From positions 1 to 33,211 of the forward strand of contig CAZDAW010000031.1 of the NCBI GenBank assembly GCA_964503685.1: a stretch of 33,211 bases of DNA, read 5' to 3'. Made by a program: the position numbers and the translations under genes. The notes beneath the pieces were generated by a model. It was not told the origin of the DNA. It did no database searches and saw only the letters and a program-made list of their open reading frames with translations. Each line of letters starts with the position of its first letter. Positions within the stretch are counted from its first letter, which is position 1. This DNA is from CAZDAW01 sp964503685. Its GTDB lineage: Bacteria > Chloroflexota > Anaerolineae > Anaerolineales > Anaerolineaceae. This document shows, one piece after another, positions 1 to 6,899 of this stretch.

Positions 1-2
1 AA

Positions 3-1373
3 GAACAAAAAAGGGTTAATGAACTGCGAATACTCAAAAAGGAATATTTTTATCTTATTGGGTTATTACTGCCTGTTTTTGTTATTGAGTTATTACAGCC
101 TCATCATGGCTTTGGAATTGTTGTTTATTATTTGCTATTATCATTGATTTTTATTGGATTGCAAAATGATGATCTTTTTAATCATCTGATTTATTCAATT
201 GTAAAAGAAAAAATTCAAGGCGTGGATATCCAAACCTATGCTTCAAAAGCGTTGATGGATTTAAGTCAGGTGGATGTGATCTGCTTTGATAAAACCGGCG
301 TTTTAACAACACGGCAAATGATCGTGAAAAACATTTACATAGCCGATTATCTATTCACTCCAAACGATGTTTTAAACGATAATAACCTCACTCATTTGGT
401 GAATATTGCCTGCGCTTTGTGTAATGACCTTCAATTTTATGAAAAGATTGATCAGGCAAATTCTGTTGATAAAGCCCTGATATCATTTGCGATAAAAAAT
501 GGTATTGACGTAAGAAATTTATTATCGCAATATAAACGGATATACGATAAGCCTTTTGATTCCGAAAACCGTTACATGGCCTGTGGATTTAAATATGAGG
601 GCGGCGGGGAATATTTTTTTGCAAAAGGCGATCCGGATGTTGTTGTTAATCGTTGCAGCCATTATGTTGATGCAAATGGCTTGATAAAAAAAATCGATTT
701 TGAATTTACCTGTTTAGTGAATTCGATCATTGATGTTGTCAATCAAAAAAGCGACGTGATAATTTCTATGGCGTATGCTCTTGATCCTTCTGATTCTCCC
801 CCTGAAAAATACATATTTCTTTGTTTGTTGCAGTTGGGAAATCCATTACAACCTGGCACGCGAGAAATAATCAGCCGCTTAGCCGCCAAAGGAATTCGAA
901 GTGTATTATTGACAGGTGATCGGGTCAAAACTGCCGTAAGAATAAGTGAAGATTGTGGAATCTCGAAAGATTCGAAAACATATTTAACCGGAAAAATCAT
1001 CGAAAGAATGGAATTGGCAGAGGTCGCCAGACAGTCTGCTTATTGTTCAGTGTTTGCCCGATTAATGCCTTCGCAAAAGGGGATTATTATCAGATTGTTT
1101 CAGCAAAAGGGCCATCATATAGCGATGGTTGGAGATGGGCCGAATGATGGAATAGCGCTTAAAGCAGCGAATGTTGGTATCTCTTTTATAGCCAATAGTT
1201 CGCCTGTTGCGAGAAGGTTGTCGCAGATTTTAATTAATGATTTAACTGATCTGCTGAGGCTAATAGAAAATGCGAATAAGATAAAGCAAACTACAAAATA
1301 TATGAAATTGTTTAGGATCCTCATCATTCTATTGATATTCGCCGGCGTTTATATACGAGCTTTCGCTTTTTAA
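3..1373 (+). CDS. P-type ATPase-like protein, 5'-truncated by window edge, degenerate
   Basis: The frame is open from the window edge, so the N-terminus lies outside. Two hydrophobic segments (about 35-170) come first, then the phosphorylation motif DKTGVLTT near 288-311 (usual DKTGTLT). A KGAPE-like KGDPD follows at 622-636, then LLTGD near 907-921 and the hinge motif MVGDGPNDG near 1121-1150. These are the P, N and hinge elements of P-type ATPases, closest to the P2 (Ca2+-like) group. Oddities: the M4 PEGLP motif before the phosphorylation site is missing (LQNDDLF sits there), the D of the DPPR-type motif is N (NPLQPGT), and the protein stops after a single C-terminal membrane segment instead of the six of P2 pumps. 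Ion transport is therefore doubtful. It could be a decaying pump, a regulatory ATPase, or half of a split gene. It converges on the MutS-like pair, and its DNA is A/T-rich. Confidence 0.8.
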   Translation, partial: EQKRVNELRILKKEYFYLIGLLLPVFVIELLQPHHGFGIVVYYLLLSLIFIGLQNDDLFNHLIYSIVKEKIQGVDIQTYASKALMDLSQVDVICFDKTGVLTTRQMIVKNIYIADYLFTPNDVLNDNNLTHLVNIACALCNDLQFYEKIDQANSVDKALISFAIKNGIDVRNLLSQYKRIYDKPFDSENRYMACGFKYEGGGEYFFAKGDPDVVVNRCSHYVDANGLIKKIDFEFTCLVNSIIDVVNQKSDVIISMAYALDPSDSPPEKYIFLCLLQLGNPLQPGTREIISRLAAKGIRSVLLTGDRVKTAVRISEDCGISKDSKTYLTGKIIERMELAEVARQSAYCSVFARLMPSQKGIIIRLFQQKGHHIAMVGDGPNDGIALKAANVGISFIANSSPVARRLSQILINDLTDLLRLIENANKIKQTTKYMKLFRILIILLIFAGVYIRAFAF

Positions 1374-1430
1374 TAAACAATACAAATACAGGCATTTCAA
1401 TATACATACAAAGAGGATTATCCTTCCGTC

Positions 1431-2951
1431 TCAAGAATTCTGTTGAATTTTCGATTCGGGCTTTTCGAATATGCTATGGTAGATGTCTTCACCATAGCTG
1501 GTTTGCATGGGTTCACCTTCGATTAACTTAAATGTTCTTTCTCCACCGGTTTTTCGTTCTGAACGAAGGAAAATGGCATTTTTCATTTTTTTCTCATATA
1601 GTCCATGTGCAAAAACATATTGATGGGTTACAAAAAAAATTTTAATTTTTTTCTCCAATAACGCGGTTGTGATTTGTCTGGCAATTTCGGAGCCTTCGCG
1701 TTCATTTGTTGCAGCGAAGGATTCGTTGAAAAGCACGATAGAATTTGGCTTTATGCAATCAACAATATGGCTCATTCGGCTCAGTTCTTCATCCAGTTTA
1801 CCCTTTTTCATTGAGGTATCTTCTTTACGTTTATAATGCGTGAAAAGACCCTCGCAAAGATTGGCGCGAAAATTTTCTGCGGCTACAAACATTCCGCATT
1901 GCATCATGAGTTGGGCCAGACCGATGCTGCGTAAAAAAGTGGATTTGCCGCCCTGGTTGGCGCCGGTAACAATAATGAGATCCTTGTCGTCAGCCTGCAC
2001 TGCATTACCTACAATTTTGTGTTTCATCGTTAAAGCCAGGCAAATATCATATAGACCAGAAAAGGAAAGCTGGCGTTCGTTTGTCGGCGCAGGTTGAGGA
2101 AAGGTGACGGTTTCCCCAATTTGTGTCAGGCGTTCGTAAAGATTCAAGCAGGCAACATAAAAAGCCAGCTCAATTCGCAACATGTTAAAAAAGCTGTCAA
2201 TGTGCTCCGCAGATTGGGCCAGTGCATTAGCTACAAGGTTGATACCTCTGTCTTTTAATTCAGAAAGCGCCCTGGCGCCATGATCATCGCGGGGATGAAT
2301 ATAAAAGGTGTAGACAGGGCTTTTTCGTGTAAAGACGCCTTTTATCCAGTTCTTATTTTTTGGCGTGGGTTTACAAAGGAAATAATCGATCCCTTCGTTC
2401 CCTTTGCCCAAGCCAGCGCCAATTATCGCGCCATTTTGAAACTTCAGCTCTCTTAAGTGATTCTCTACGATCGCGAAATACTCATCATCAAGCTCTTTTT
2501 TAATCATCGAAAAAAAAGTTTTGAATCCTTCGGACTCAAATTGATCAGAATGTTCGTCTGCAATTTGTTTCAGCTTTTTGAGCAATTCGGTAAACACTTC
2601 CATCATTTGAATCGAACTGCTTAACACACCATTTGGATAATGCGTCAGAATACCAAGCCAATGCCTTTTCTTTCTCTCAATTAATTCGAGCGGAATTTGG
2701 TATATTGCTCTAATGACGGATGGATTTTTCAGGCAATCCCTAAGAATATCCTGCCGATATTTAATGGCGTCTATCTCATCCATACTGGACAAAAAAACTT
2801 TCTTTACTACCTCAAATAAAAATTTATCATCGGCTGCCATAACGTTAAATAACGTATTCAATTCCAGGTCTTGCGTCAGACTTTTTTCATTGGAGGGGAA
2901 TTGTTGTTGAAGGTTAAAATCTTGATCTCTATACAGAAGAAAGGCCTTCAT
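1431..2951 (-). CDS. MutS-like ATPase, second of tandem pair (MutS-like B)
   Basis: 506 residues. The N-terminal two thirds is a helical MutS core/lever-like region. The C-terminal third is a MutS domain V ATPase with Walker A GANQGGKST (about residues 330-338), the FTHYKRKED segment, Walker B ending IVLFNESFAAT (about 405-414) and the switch motif VTHQ near 443. The Walker B aspartate is Asn (NE for DE). The mismatch-binding domain I of MutS1 and the Smr nuclease of MutS2 are absent, so this is not a standard mismatch-repair protein. Its ATG overlaps the stop of the upstream MutS-like gene as ATGA, so the two are translationally coupled. It is expected to share the fluoride-riboswitch leader of that gene. 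Heterodimerisation with its partner is an inference from the coupling and the shared fold. Confidence 0.9.
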   Translation of the reverse strand: MKAFLLYRDQDFNLQQQFPSNEKSLTQDLELNTLFNVMAADDKFLFEVVKKVFLSSMDEIDAIKYRQDILRDCLKNPSVIRAIYQIPLELIERKKRHWLGILTHYPNGVLSSSIQMMEVFTELLKKLKQIADEHSDQFESEGFKTFFSMIKKELDDEYFAIVENHLRELKFQNGAIIGAGLGKGNEGIDYFLCKPTPKNKNWIKGVFTRKSPVYTFYIHPRDDHGARALSELKDRGINLVANALAQSAEHIDSFFNMLRIELAFYVACLNLYERLTQIGETVTFPQPAPTNERQLSFSGLYDICLALTMKHKIVGNAVQADDKDLIIVTGANQGGKSTFLRSIGLAQLMMQCGMFVAAENFRANLCEGLFTHYKRKEDTSMKKGKLDEELSRMSHIVDCIKPNSIVLFNESFAATNEREGSEIARQITTALLEKKIKIFFVTHQYVFAHGLYEKKMKNAIFLRSERKTGGERTFKLIEGEPMQTSYGEDIYHSIFEKPESKIQQNS

Positions 2952-4483
2952 GATTTTATGCGGTCCTTTATTAATTCATAGGTAAGTTGGTATTTCTCTG
3001 CAATGGATATTGCGAATGCAAGTCCATCTGCTGGTTTTCTTATTATCTTGTAAGTTCGTTGCGCAGGGTTTTCTGGGGTTACCGTACTGACCATGCTGAC
3101 TGTTTTCTCACTCAATGAAGCCAGTTCATCGATAAATGTAACGCAAACACATAACGAATCCAACTGATTAATTTTTTCCAGGATCTTCTTGCTCAGAAAA
3201 ACGGCGTCTTTTAATGTTGTGGATGTGAAAATTTCATTCATGATGATAATACTGTCGGAGGTTGCCTGGTTCAGTATGTCATGAATTCTGATCATGTCAT
3301 CCTGAAGTTTCCCTCGTAGATTTTTAATATCTTCTTCTTGTTCGAAGTGCGTAAAAAGTTTATCAAACAGAAAGAGCTTTGCTTCTCTGCCTGGAACAGG
3401 AAGGCCCAAACTGGAAATGTAATGTAATTGTCCGAAAGTACGTGCAAAGGTCGTTTTACCGCCCTGATTTGGGCCGGATACAATAAATATTCGTTCTTTA
3501 CCTTTCAGGTAAAAATCGTTACAGACAATTGTTGAATTTTCGGATAGGCATTTGTTTGCCAGAGCGAGATCAAAGCCATCATAATTAAAAATTTCCTTGC
3601 TCTGGGCAGAAATCTGTGGGTAGCAAAATTTTAAATTTATGCGTTTGAAATTTGCGATATGATCTAAATAAGCAACGTAAAATTGTATTTCCCGATCAAA
3701 GGCGCTGATTGTTTCATCCAGAAAATTGCGATTTTTTATGCAATAATTATCGAGGTTTAAAAATATATCAGGATATAATTTTGCCACAAGATTTAGTATT
3801 TGGGCTTCAATATGATTCATTCCCGTCGTGGCAGGCATTTTAACCGTGTAATCTTTTACCTCGCCCTGTTTAAATTTATTAAATGTATTTTCTATTTCTA
3901 TACTGTAATCTGCCTCCAGTTCGTATTTTCGAACTTTGACAGTGCTTTCTTTTATGATCACACAATATTTTACAGTTGATAAATCGTTTTTGAGCTTTTC
4001 GGTTTCTTCCACAAGCTGAATAAATTGAGGTGATGCGGCATAATTTTTCAGATATTCCCGAATCTCCAGAAGTCCGCGCGATTTTAAATTTGCTGACGAT
4101 AGAATCTGTTCCAGATATATGATCGCTTTGCAATAGATATCCACCGCTTCCAGAAACCATCCTTCACGATTGTATATATAGTGGAGCTTATCCAGCATAT
4201 TAAGATACCGGCGCATCACAACCATTTTTTGGGCAAACGATTTGATATTCTCCAGAAGAGTCTCGTCTTCAACGTCCCGTGCAATTTCCTGACGGTATTG
4301 AATGGTTTCTGAATCATTCAATGGGCCATAATAGAATGGCTTTAAGTTATATTCATCTTTCCCGGCGGTGACGGTATCAATAATTTGATTGAGATTTAGA
4401 TCGATAACGAAGGGACAGGCTTCAGTTGTTTCTTCTGTAGGGTAGCATTTATTTTTTAAATATAACAGACTGTGCAAAGTCAT
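2948..4483 (-). CDS. MutS-like ATPase, first of tandem pair (MutS-like A)
   Basis: 511 residues with the same layout as its downstream partner: a helical core with the shared YRQEIARD motif near the N-terminus, then a MutS domain V ATPase. Walker A is GPNQGGKTT (about 337-345) and Walker B reads IIIMNEIFTST (NE at about 416-417, Asn replacing Asp). Where MutS proteins and the partner have a switch histidine (ATH/VTH), this copy has VTFIDEL, so the His is Phe. The two subunits may therefore differ in ATP turnover. The start at 4483 is preceded by a GAGAGA ribosome site. The leader carries a fluoride aptamer and terminator on this strand, so expression is probably induced by fluoride. Mismatch-recognition domains are absent. 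The cellular role is unknown; DNA-structure binding is only a family-based guess. Confidence 0.88.
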   Translation of the reverse strand: MTLHSLLYLKNKCYPTEETTEACPFVIDLNLNQIIDTVTAGKDEYNLKPFYYGPLNDSETIQYRQEIARDVEDETLLENIKSFAQKMVVMRRYLNMLDKLHYIYNREGWFLEAVDIYCKAIIYLEQILSSANLKSRGLLEIREYLKNYAASPQFIQLVEETEKLKNDLSTVKYCVIIKESTVKVRKYELEADYSIEIENTFNKFKQGEVKDYTVKMPATTGMNHIEAQILNLVAKLYPDIFLNLDNYCIKNRNFLDETISAFDREIQFYVAYLDHIANFKRINLKFCYPQISAQSKEIFNYDGFDLALANKCLSENSTIVCNDFYLKGKERIFIVSGPNQGGKTTFARTFGQLHYISSLGLPVPGREAKLFLFDKLFTHFEQEEDIKNLRGKLQDDMIRIHDILNQATSDSIIIMNEIFTSTTLKDAVFLSKKILEKINQLDSLCVCVTFIDELASLSEKTVSMVSTVTPENPAQRTYKIIRKPADGLAFAISIAEKYQLTYELIKDRIKS

Positions 4484-4578
4484 AATAAAGAATCTCTCAT
4501 ATATAGTTGTTAAATGAACAGACCGAACTGCTTTATTAGCGATGAAAATATTTACATTTCGATTTTTATGTCTTAAAT

Positions 4579-4615
4579 AAAAAAAGTCTCTACCGGGCTG
4601 TTTCTCCAGTAGAGG
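4579..4615 (-). terminator. Intrinsic terminator of the minus-strand fluoride riboswitch
   Basis: Read on the minus strand, arm CTCTACTGG (4614-4606) pairs with CCGGTAGAG (4596-4588), 9 pairs with one G-U, around a 9-nt loop. A run of seven T follows (4585-4579) after two spacer bases. The 5' arm shares 4612-4614 with the aptamer pseudoknot strand, so ligand-bound aptamer and terminator should exclude one another. It lies about 95 nt before the first MutS-like start codon. Confidence 0.85.
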
Positions 4616-4657
4616 CTATCAGTCAGATGACGGTTTCGGCGAGCCTCATCGCCTCTC
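4604..4657 (-). ncRNA. Fluoride riboswitch (crcB motif) upstream of MutS-like pair
   Basis: The minus strand reads GGCGATGAGGCTCGCC, then GAAAC, a short GTC/GAC hairpin, and CTGATAGCCTCTACTGG. This matches the crcB-motif core (GGCGAUGAGGC, a short middle hairpin, then UGAU.GCCUCUACUG) of known fluoride aptamers. The pseudoknot can form between GAGGCT (read from 4647 down to 4642) and AGCCTC (4617 down to 4612). The terminator arm overlaps the second strand, which predicts transcriptional control: terminated without fluoride, read through with fluoride. Target genes are the two MutS-like ATPases. Confidence 0.9.
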
Positions 4658-4681
4658 ATATATTATTACTCGTTTAGAAGA

Positions 4682-4709
4682 ATTATACACCAAATCGAGA
4701 AAGTTTTAA
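4682..4709 (-). promoter_or_regulatory. Promoter for the MutS-like operon
   Basis: On the minus strand a consensus -10 TATAAT occupies 4687-4682, with a weaker -35 TTAAAA at 4709-4704 (16-bp spacer). Transcription should begin near 4675, about 18 nt before the aptamer core. It is back to back with the crcB promoter; the two -35 boxes are only about 10 bp apart. Confidence 0.65.
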
Positions 4710-4718
4710 TTTTTTTTC

Positions 4719-4747
4719 TTGACGGTTATGTATTTGCCGTTTACAAT
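4719..4747 (+). promoter_or_regulatory. Promoter for crcB operon
   Basis: -35 TTGACG (4719-4724), a 17-bp spacer, and -10 TACAAT (4742-4747), a near-consensus housekeeping promoter. The predicted start near 4753-4755 falls exactly at the 5' edge of the fluoride aptamer, which supports both calls. Confidence 0.8.
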
Positions 4748-4751
4748 TGCA

Positions 4752-4803
4752 AAGAGCGATGAGGCTCGCTTTACCCAACCGCCTTTGTGCTAATGGCCTC
4801 TGC
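4752..4803 (+). ncRNA. Fluoride riboswitch (crcB motif) upstream of crcB
   Basis: The core AGCGATGAGGCTCGCT forms the first stem. A variable middle segment follows, then CTAATGGCCTCTGCC. The pseudoknot pairs GAGGC (4761-4765) with GCCTC (4796-4800). The match to the crcB-motif consensus is close, and the downstream gene is the canonical target, crcB. Fluoride binding should stabilise the pseudoknot and prevent the overlapping terminator. Confidence 0.93.
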
Positions 4804-4834
4804 CTTTGACTGGCGTCATTGACAGAGGTTTTTT
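4797..4834 (+). terminator. Intrinsic terminator of the crcB riboswitch
   Basis: CCTCTG (4797-4802) pairs with CAGAGG (4823-4828). An inner TGAC/GTCA stem can stack within, and six T follow (4829-4834). The 5' arm overlaps the pseudoknot strand at 4797-4800, giving the usual ON-switch arrangement. The crcB start codon lies 46 nt after the T-run. Confidence 0.85.
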
Positions 4835-4880
4835 ATTGCCTGTGAATGGTGTATAGATTAAAGTTTTAACGGAACTGTTA

Positions 4881-5255
4881 ATGGAGAAATTTTTATTGAT
4901 ATCAATTGGCGCAATCCTCGGCGCAAATGCACGTTACTGGTTAGGTGATTGGATTGTCCAGAAATGGGGAGCTTCGTTTCCTCTTGGAACTTTGTTGATT
5001 AACCTGACGGGTAGTTTTCTGTTAGGTTTGTTTTTAACGCTGGCGACTGAGCGTTTTATGATTGACCCACGTTGGCGTTTCATGCTGGCGGTGGGTTTCC
5101 TTGGGGCCTATACTACATTCTCAACTTATACTTATGAGAGTTTTAGTCTATTATCCACGGGACAATGGATAACCGGCCTGTTGAATATCTTTGGCAGTAC
5201 GATTTTAGGAATCGTTGCTGTAGGAGCAGGAGTTTACATTGGAAAATTGCTATAA
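4881..5255 (+). CDS. crcB: Fluoride ion channel CrcB/Fluc
   Basis: 124 residues, the normal length for a single Fluc subunit, with four predicted membrane helices. Family motifs are visible: GAILGANARYW near the N-terminus, GTLLINLTGSFLLG in the second helix and GFLGAYTTFSTYTYE in the third; the Asn and the Phe/Thr-Ser-rich stretch line the fluoride path in known Flucs. The protein lets fluoride leave the cytoplasm down its gradient as an antiparallel dimer. Only one copy is present, so a homodimer is expected. Translation starts after a weak GGAA ribosome site. The gene is preceded by a complete fluoride riboswitch with terminator and followed after 25 bp by the DUF190-CBS gene, so the two probably form a fluoride-induced operon. 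Confidence 0.97.
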   Translation: MEKFLLISIGAILGANARYWLGDWIVQKWGASFPLGTLLINLTGSFLLGLFLTLATERFMIDPRWRFMLAVGFLGAYTTFSTYTYESFSLLSTGQWITGLLNIFGSTILGIVAVGAGVYIGKLL

Positions 5256-5280
5256 TAATCGTGAGGTCAAGGAGGTGAGG

Positions 5281-6537
5281 ATGCCCGATCTTTCTTTGCA
5301 GAAAGAAGCCCAACGATTGCGGATTTATATTGGCGAAAGCGACCGGTGGCGGGGTAAGCCTTTGCATCTGGTATTATTGGATATTTTGAAAGGGAAAGGC
5401 ATTGCCGGGGCCACGGTGGTTCGCGGCGTGGCAGGTTTTGGAGCGCATTCTCATATTCATGCTACTTTCAATGATGTGCTTTCCCAAGATTTACCGTTGG
5501 TGATCGAGGTGGTGGATAACTCTGAAAAAATCTCACAGGCGCTGGACGTGATCTCTCCCATGATTCGTGAAGGGTTGATCACGCTTGAGGCTGTTCAGGT
5601 CGTTAAATACACCCATCGTTTTCTGAACCCGTTGCCGGCGGACCGTTTGGTTTCTGAAGTGATGACGCGGGAGGTTGTTACGTTGGCGCCGGATACACCG
5701 GTTTATCAAGCCTGGCGGATGATGATCGAAAATAAGATTAAAGCCATGCCGGTTGTTGATCAAAAAAATCACTGCGTCGGGATATTGACGGACGAAGACC
5801 TGATCGAACGAGCAGGGATTCAGGAACGACTTTCGATTGCCATCCGAATGGATGAGGATATCCTTAAAGGGGAAATCAGCGCTCTGGAAAAATTATCGAT
5901 GACAGTCAGGGAAGTTATGACGAGACCTGCCATCACAGTGAGGGAAACAGATACACTGGCAGTCGCAACTGCGTTGTTGATAAAAGCTGAGCTTAAGCGT
6001 CTTCCGGTGGTGGATGCAAAGGATCGGCTAACCGGAATGCTGTCCCGGTTGGATATTCTGCGTCAGGTGGTCGATGCGCCCCGCCCCAAACCAGCAACGC
6101 CATTGCCAGTTGGAGCAGTGAAAATTCTTCGAGAAATCATGTCGCCTGAAGTCCCGACAGTCAATCAGGATGACGACCTGACGGTTATCATCGAGAAATT
6201 TTCGCAGAGCGACGTGCACCGGTTGATTGTGGTGGACAGCGCCAATAGAGCGGTCGGTCTGATCAGCGATTCGGATGTGGTAGCCCGGATTCAGCCTTCG
6301 AGGCAGCGTGGTGTTTTGAACGCGCTGCGACGGAGGGGAAAACCATCACAGGGTAAAGAAACTGCATACGATCTGATGTCGCCCCGACCGTTAACCGCGC
6401 CGCCGGATATGCTGGTGGTGGATGCAATTCAGAAGATGCTGGTTGAGTCGCGAAAGTGGCTGGTGATTGTCAACGAGGCCGGTTGCCCGCTTGGTCTGGT
6501 GGACAGGCAAATGTTATTGGAAGCGCTTGGGGGGTAA
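5281..6537 (+). CDS. DUF190 domain protein with four CBS motifs
   Basis: 418 residues from ATG 5281, chosen because AAGGAGG lies just upstream; an in-frame start at 5239 would overlap crcB and has no such site. Residues about 10-100 are a DUF190 (PII-like fold) domain, with RIYIGESDRWRGKPLHLVLL and GIAGATVVRGVAGFGAHS. Four CBS motifs follow, each opening with an MTR/MSP-type signature (VMTREVVTLAP, VMTRPAITVRE, IMSPEVPTVNQ, LMSPRPLTAPP). CBS pairs usually bind adenine nucleotides and regulate a partner. DUF190 proteins are commonly found next to crcB, and here the gene sits 25 bp downstream under the same riboswitch. It may tune or report on fluoride export, but no biochemical role is established. 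Confidence 0.92.
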   Translation: MPDLSLQKEAQRLRIYIGESDRWRGKPLHLVLLDILKGKGIAGATVVRGVAGFGAHSHIHATFNDVLSQDLPLVIEVVDNSEKISQALDVISPMIREGLITLEAVQVVKYTHRFLNPLPADRLVSEVMTREVVTLAPDTPVYQAWRMMIENKIKAMPVVDQKNHCVGILTDEDLIERAGIQERLSIAIRMDEDILKGEISALEKLSMTVREVMTRPAITVRETDTLAVATALLIKAELKRLPVVDAKDRLTGMLSRLDILRQVVDAPRPKPATPLPVGAVKILREIMSPEVPTVNQDDDLTVIIEKFSQSDVHRLIVVDSANRAVGLISDSDVVARIQPSRQRGVLNALRRRGKPSQGKETAYDLMSPRPLTAPPDMLVVDAIQKMLVESRKWLVIVNEAGCPLGLVDRQMLLEALGG

Positions 6538-6553
6538 TCTCACTGGTTGCCCT

Positions 6554-6600
6554 ATGAAAGAAGAACCGCCTGGTACTTATCTGGGCGGTTCTTCTTTCAT
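6554..6600. terminator. Bidirectional terminator, 17-bp perfect inverted repeat
   Basis: ATGAAAGAAGAACCGCC (6554-6570) and its exact reverse complement (6584-6600) flank a 13-nt loop. The stem has a G/C-rich tip and A- and T-rich outer arms, so it can end transcription from both sides. It lies between the converging DUF190-CBS gene and the small minus-strand gene, whose stop codon shares its last base. Confidence 0.85.
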
Positions 6601-6824
6601 TAACCTTCGATCTTCAAAGAAAGGATATTCATTCCCAGGTTGCGAATCTTATCCAGCAAACCGAACAGGGCAGATTGGTCTTGAACGAAGCCGGTTATTA
6701 CGGTGTTGCCCTGTTCGTTGTGGGTGAGGGTCATTCCTTCAAACAGGTGTTCACGATAGGCCGGAGCAAGACCCTTCAGTTCAATTTTCACATAGCGCCG
6801 GTCATTCTGGATGCTATCCTGCAA
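6600..6824 (-). CDS. Small conserved-looking protein, 74 residues
   Basis: The start is TTG at 6824, supported by GGAGG with a 5-nt spacer; the next ATG would remove nearly half the protein. The sequence has an alternating beta/helix look: KIELKGLAPAYREHLFEG, then THNEQGNTVITGFVQDQSALFGLLDKIRNLGMNI. The pattern GLT.TH...G.T...G...DQ.AL.GLL..IR.LG recalls a family of short uncharacterised proteins in actinobacterial and Chloroflexota genomes (from memory, not searched). It has no signal peptide or membrane segment. It probably follows its own promoter, because a possible terminator separates it from the flavodoxin-like gene upstream. Function unknown. Confidence 0.7.
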   Translation of the reverse strand: MQDSIQNDRRYVKIELKGLAPAYREHLFEGMTLTHNEQGNTVITGFVQDQSALFGLLDKIRNLGMNILSLKIEG

Positions 6825-6870
6825 ATTGACCTCCGTATACTATAGACTGCGCCGAAGCAAAATAGTTCAA

Positions 6871-6897
6871 CAACTTAGCGAGAGAACCACTAAGCTG
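6871..6897 (-). terminator. Possible terminator after flavodoxin-like gene
   Basis: On the minus strand CAGCTTAG and CTAAGTTG can form 8 pairs (one G-U) around an 11-nt loop, beginning 3 bases after the flavodoxin stop. The following bases (TTGAACTATTTTG) are only weakly T-rich, so termination may be partial. Confidence 0.4.
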
Positions 6898-6899
6898 AG

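Noticed and set aside
5239..5280. Upstream start for the DUF190-CBS gene
   Set aside because: It overlaps crcB and lacks a ribosome site, whereas ATG 5281 follows AAGGAGG and matches the DUF190 N-terminus.
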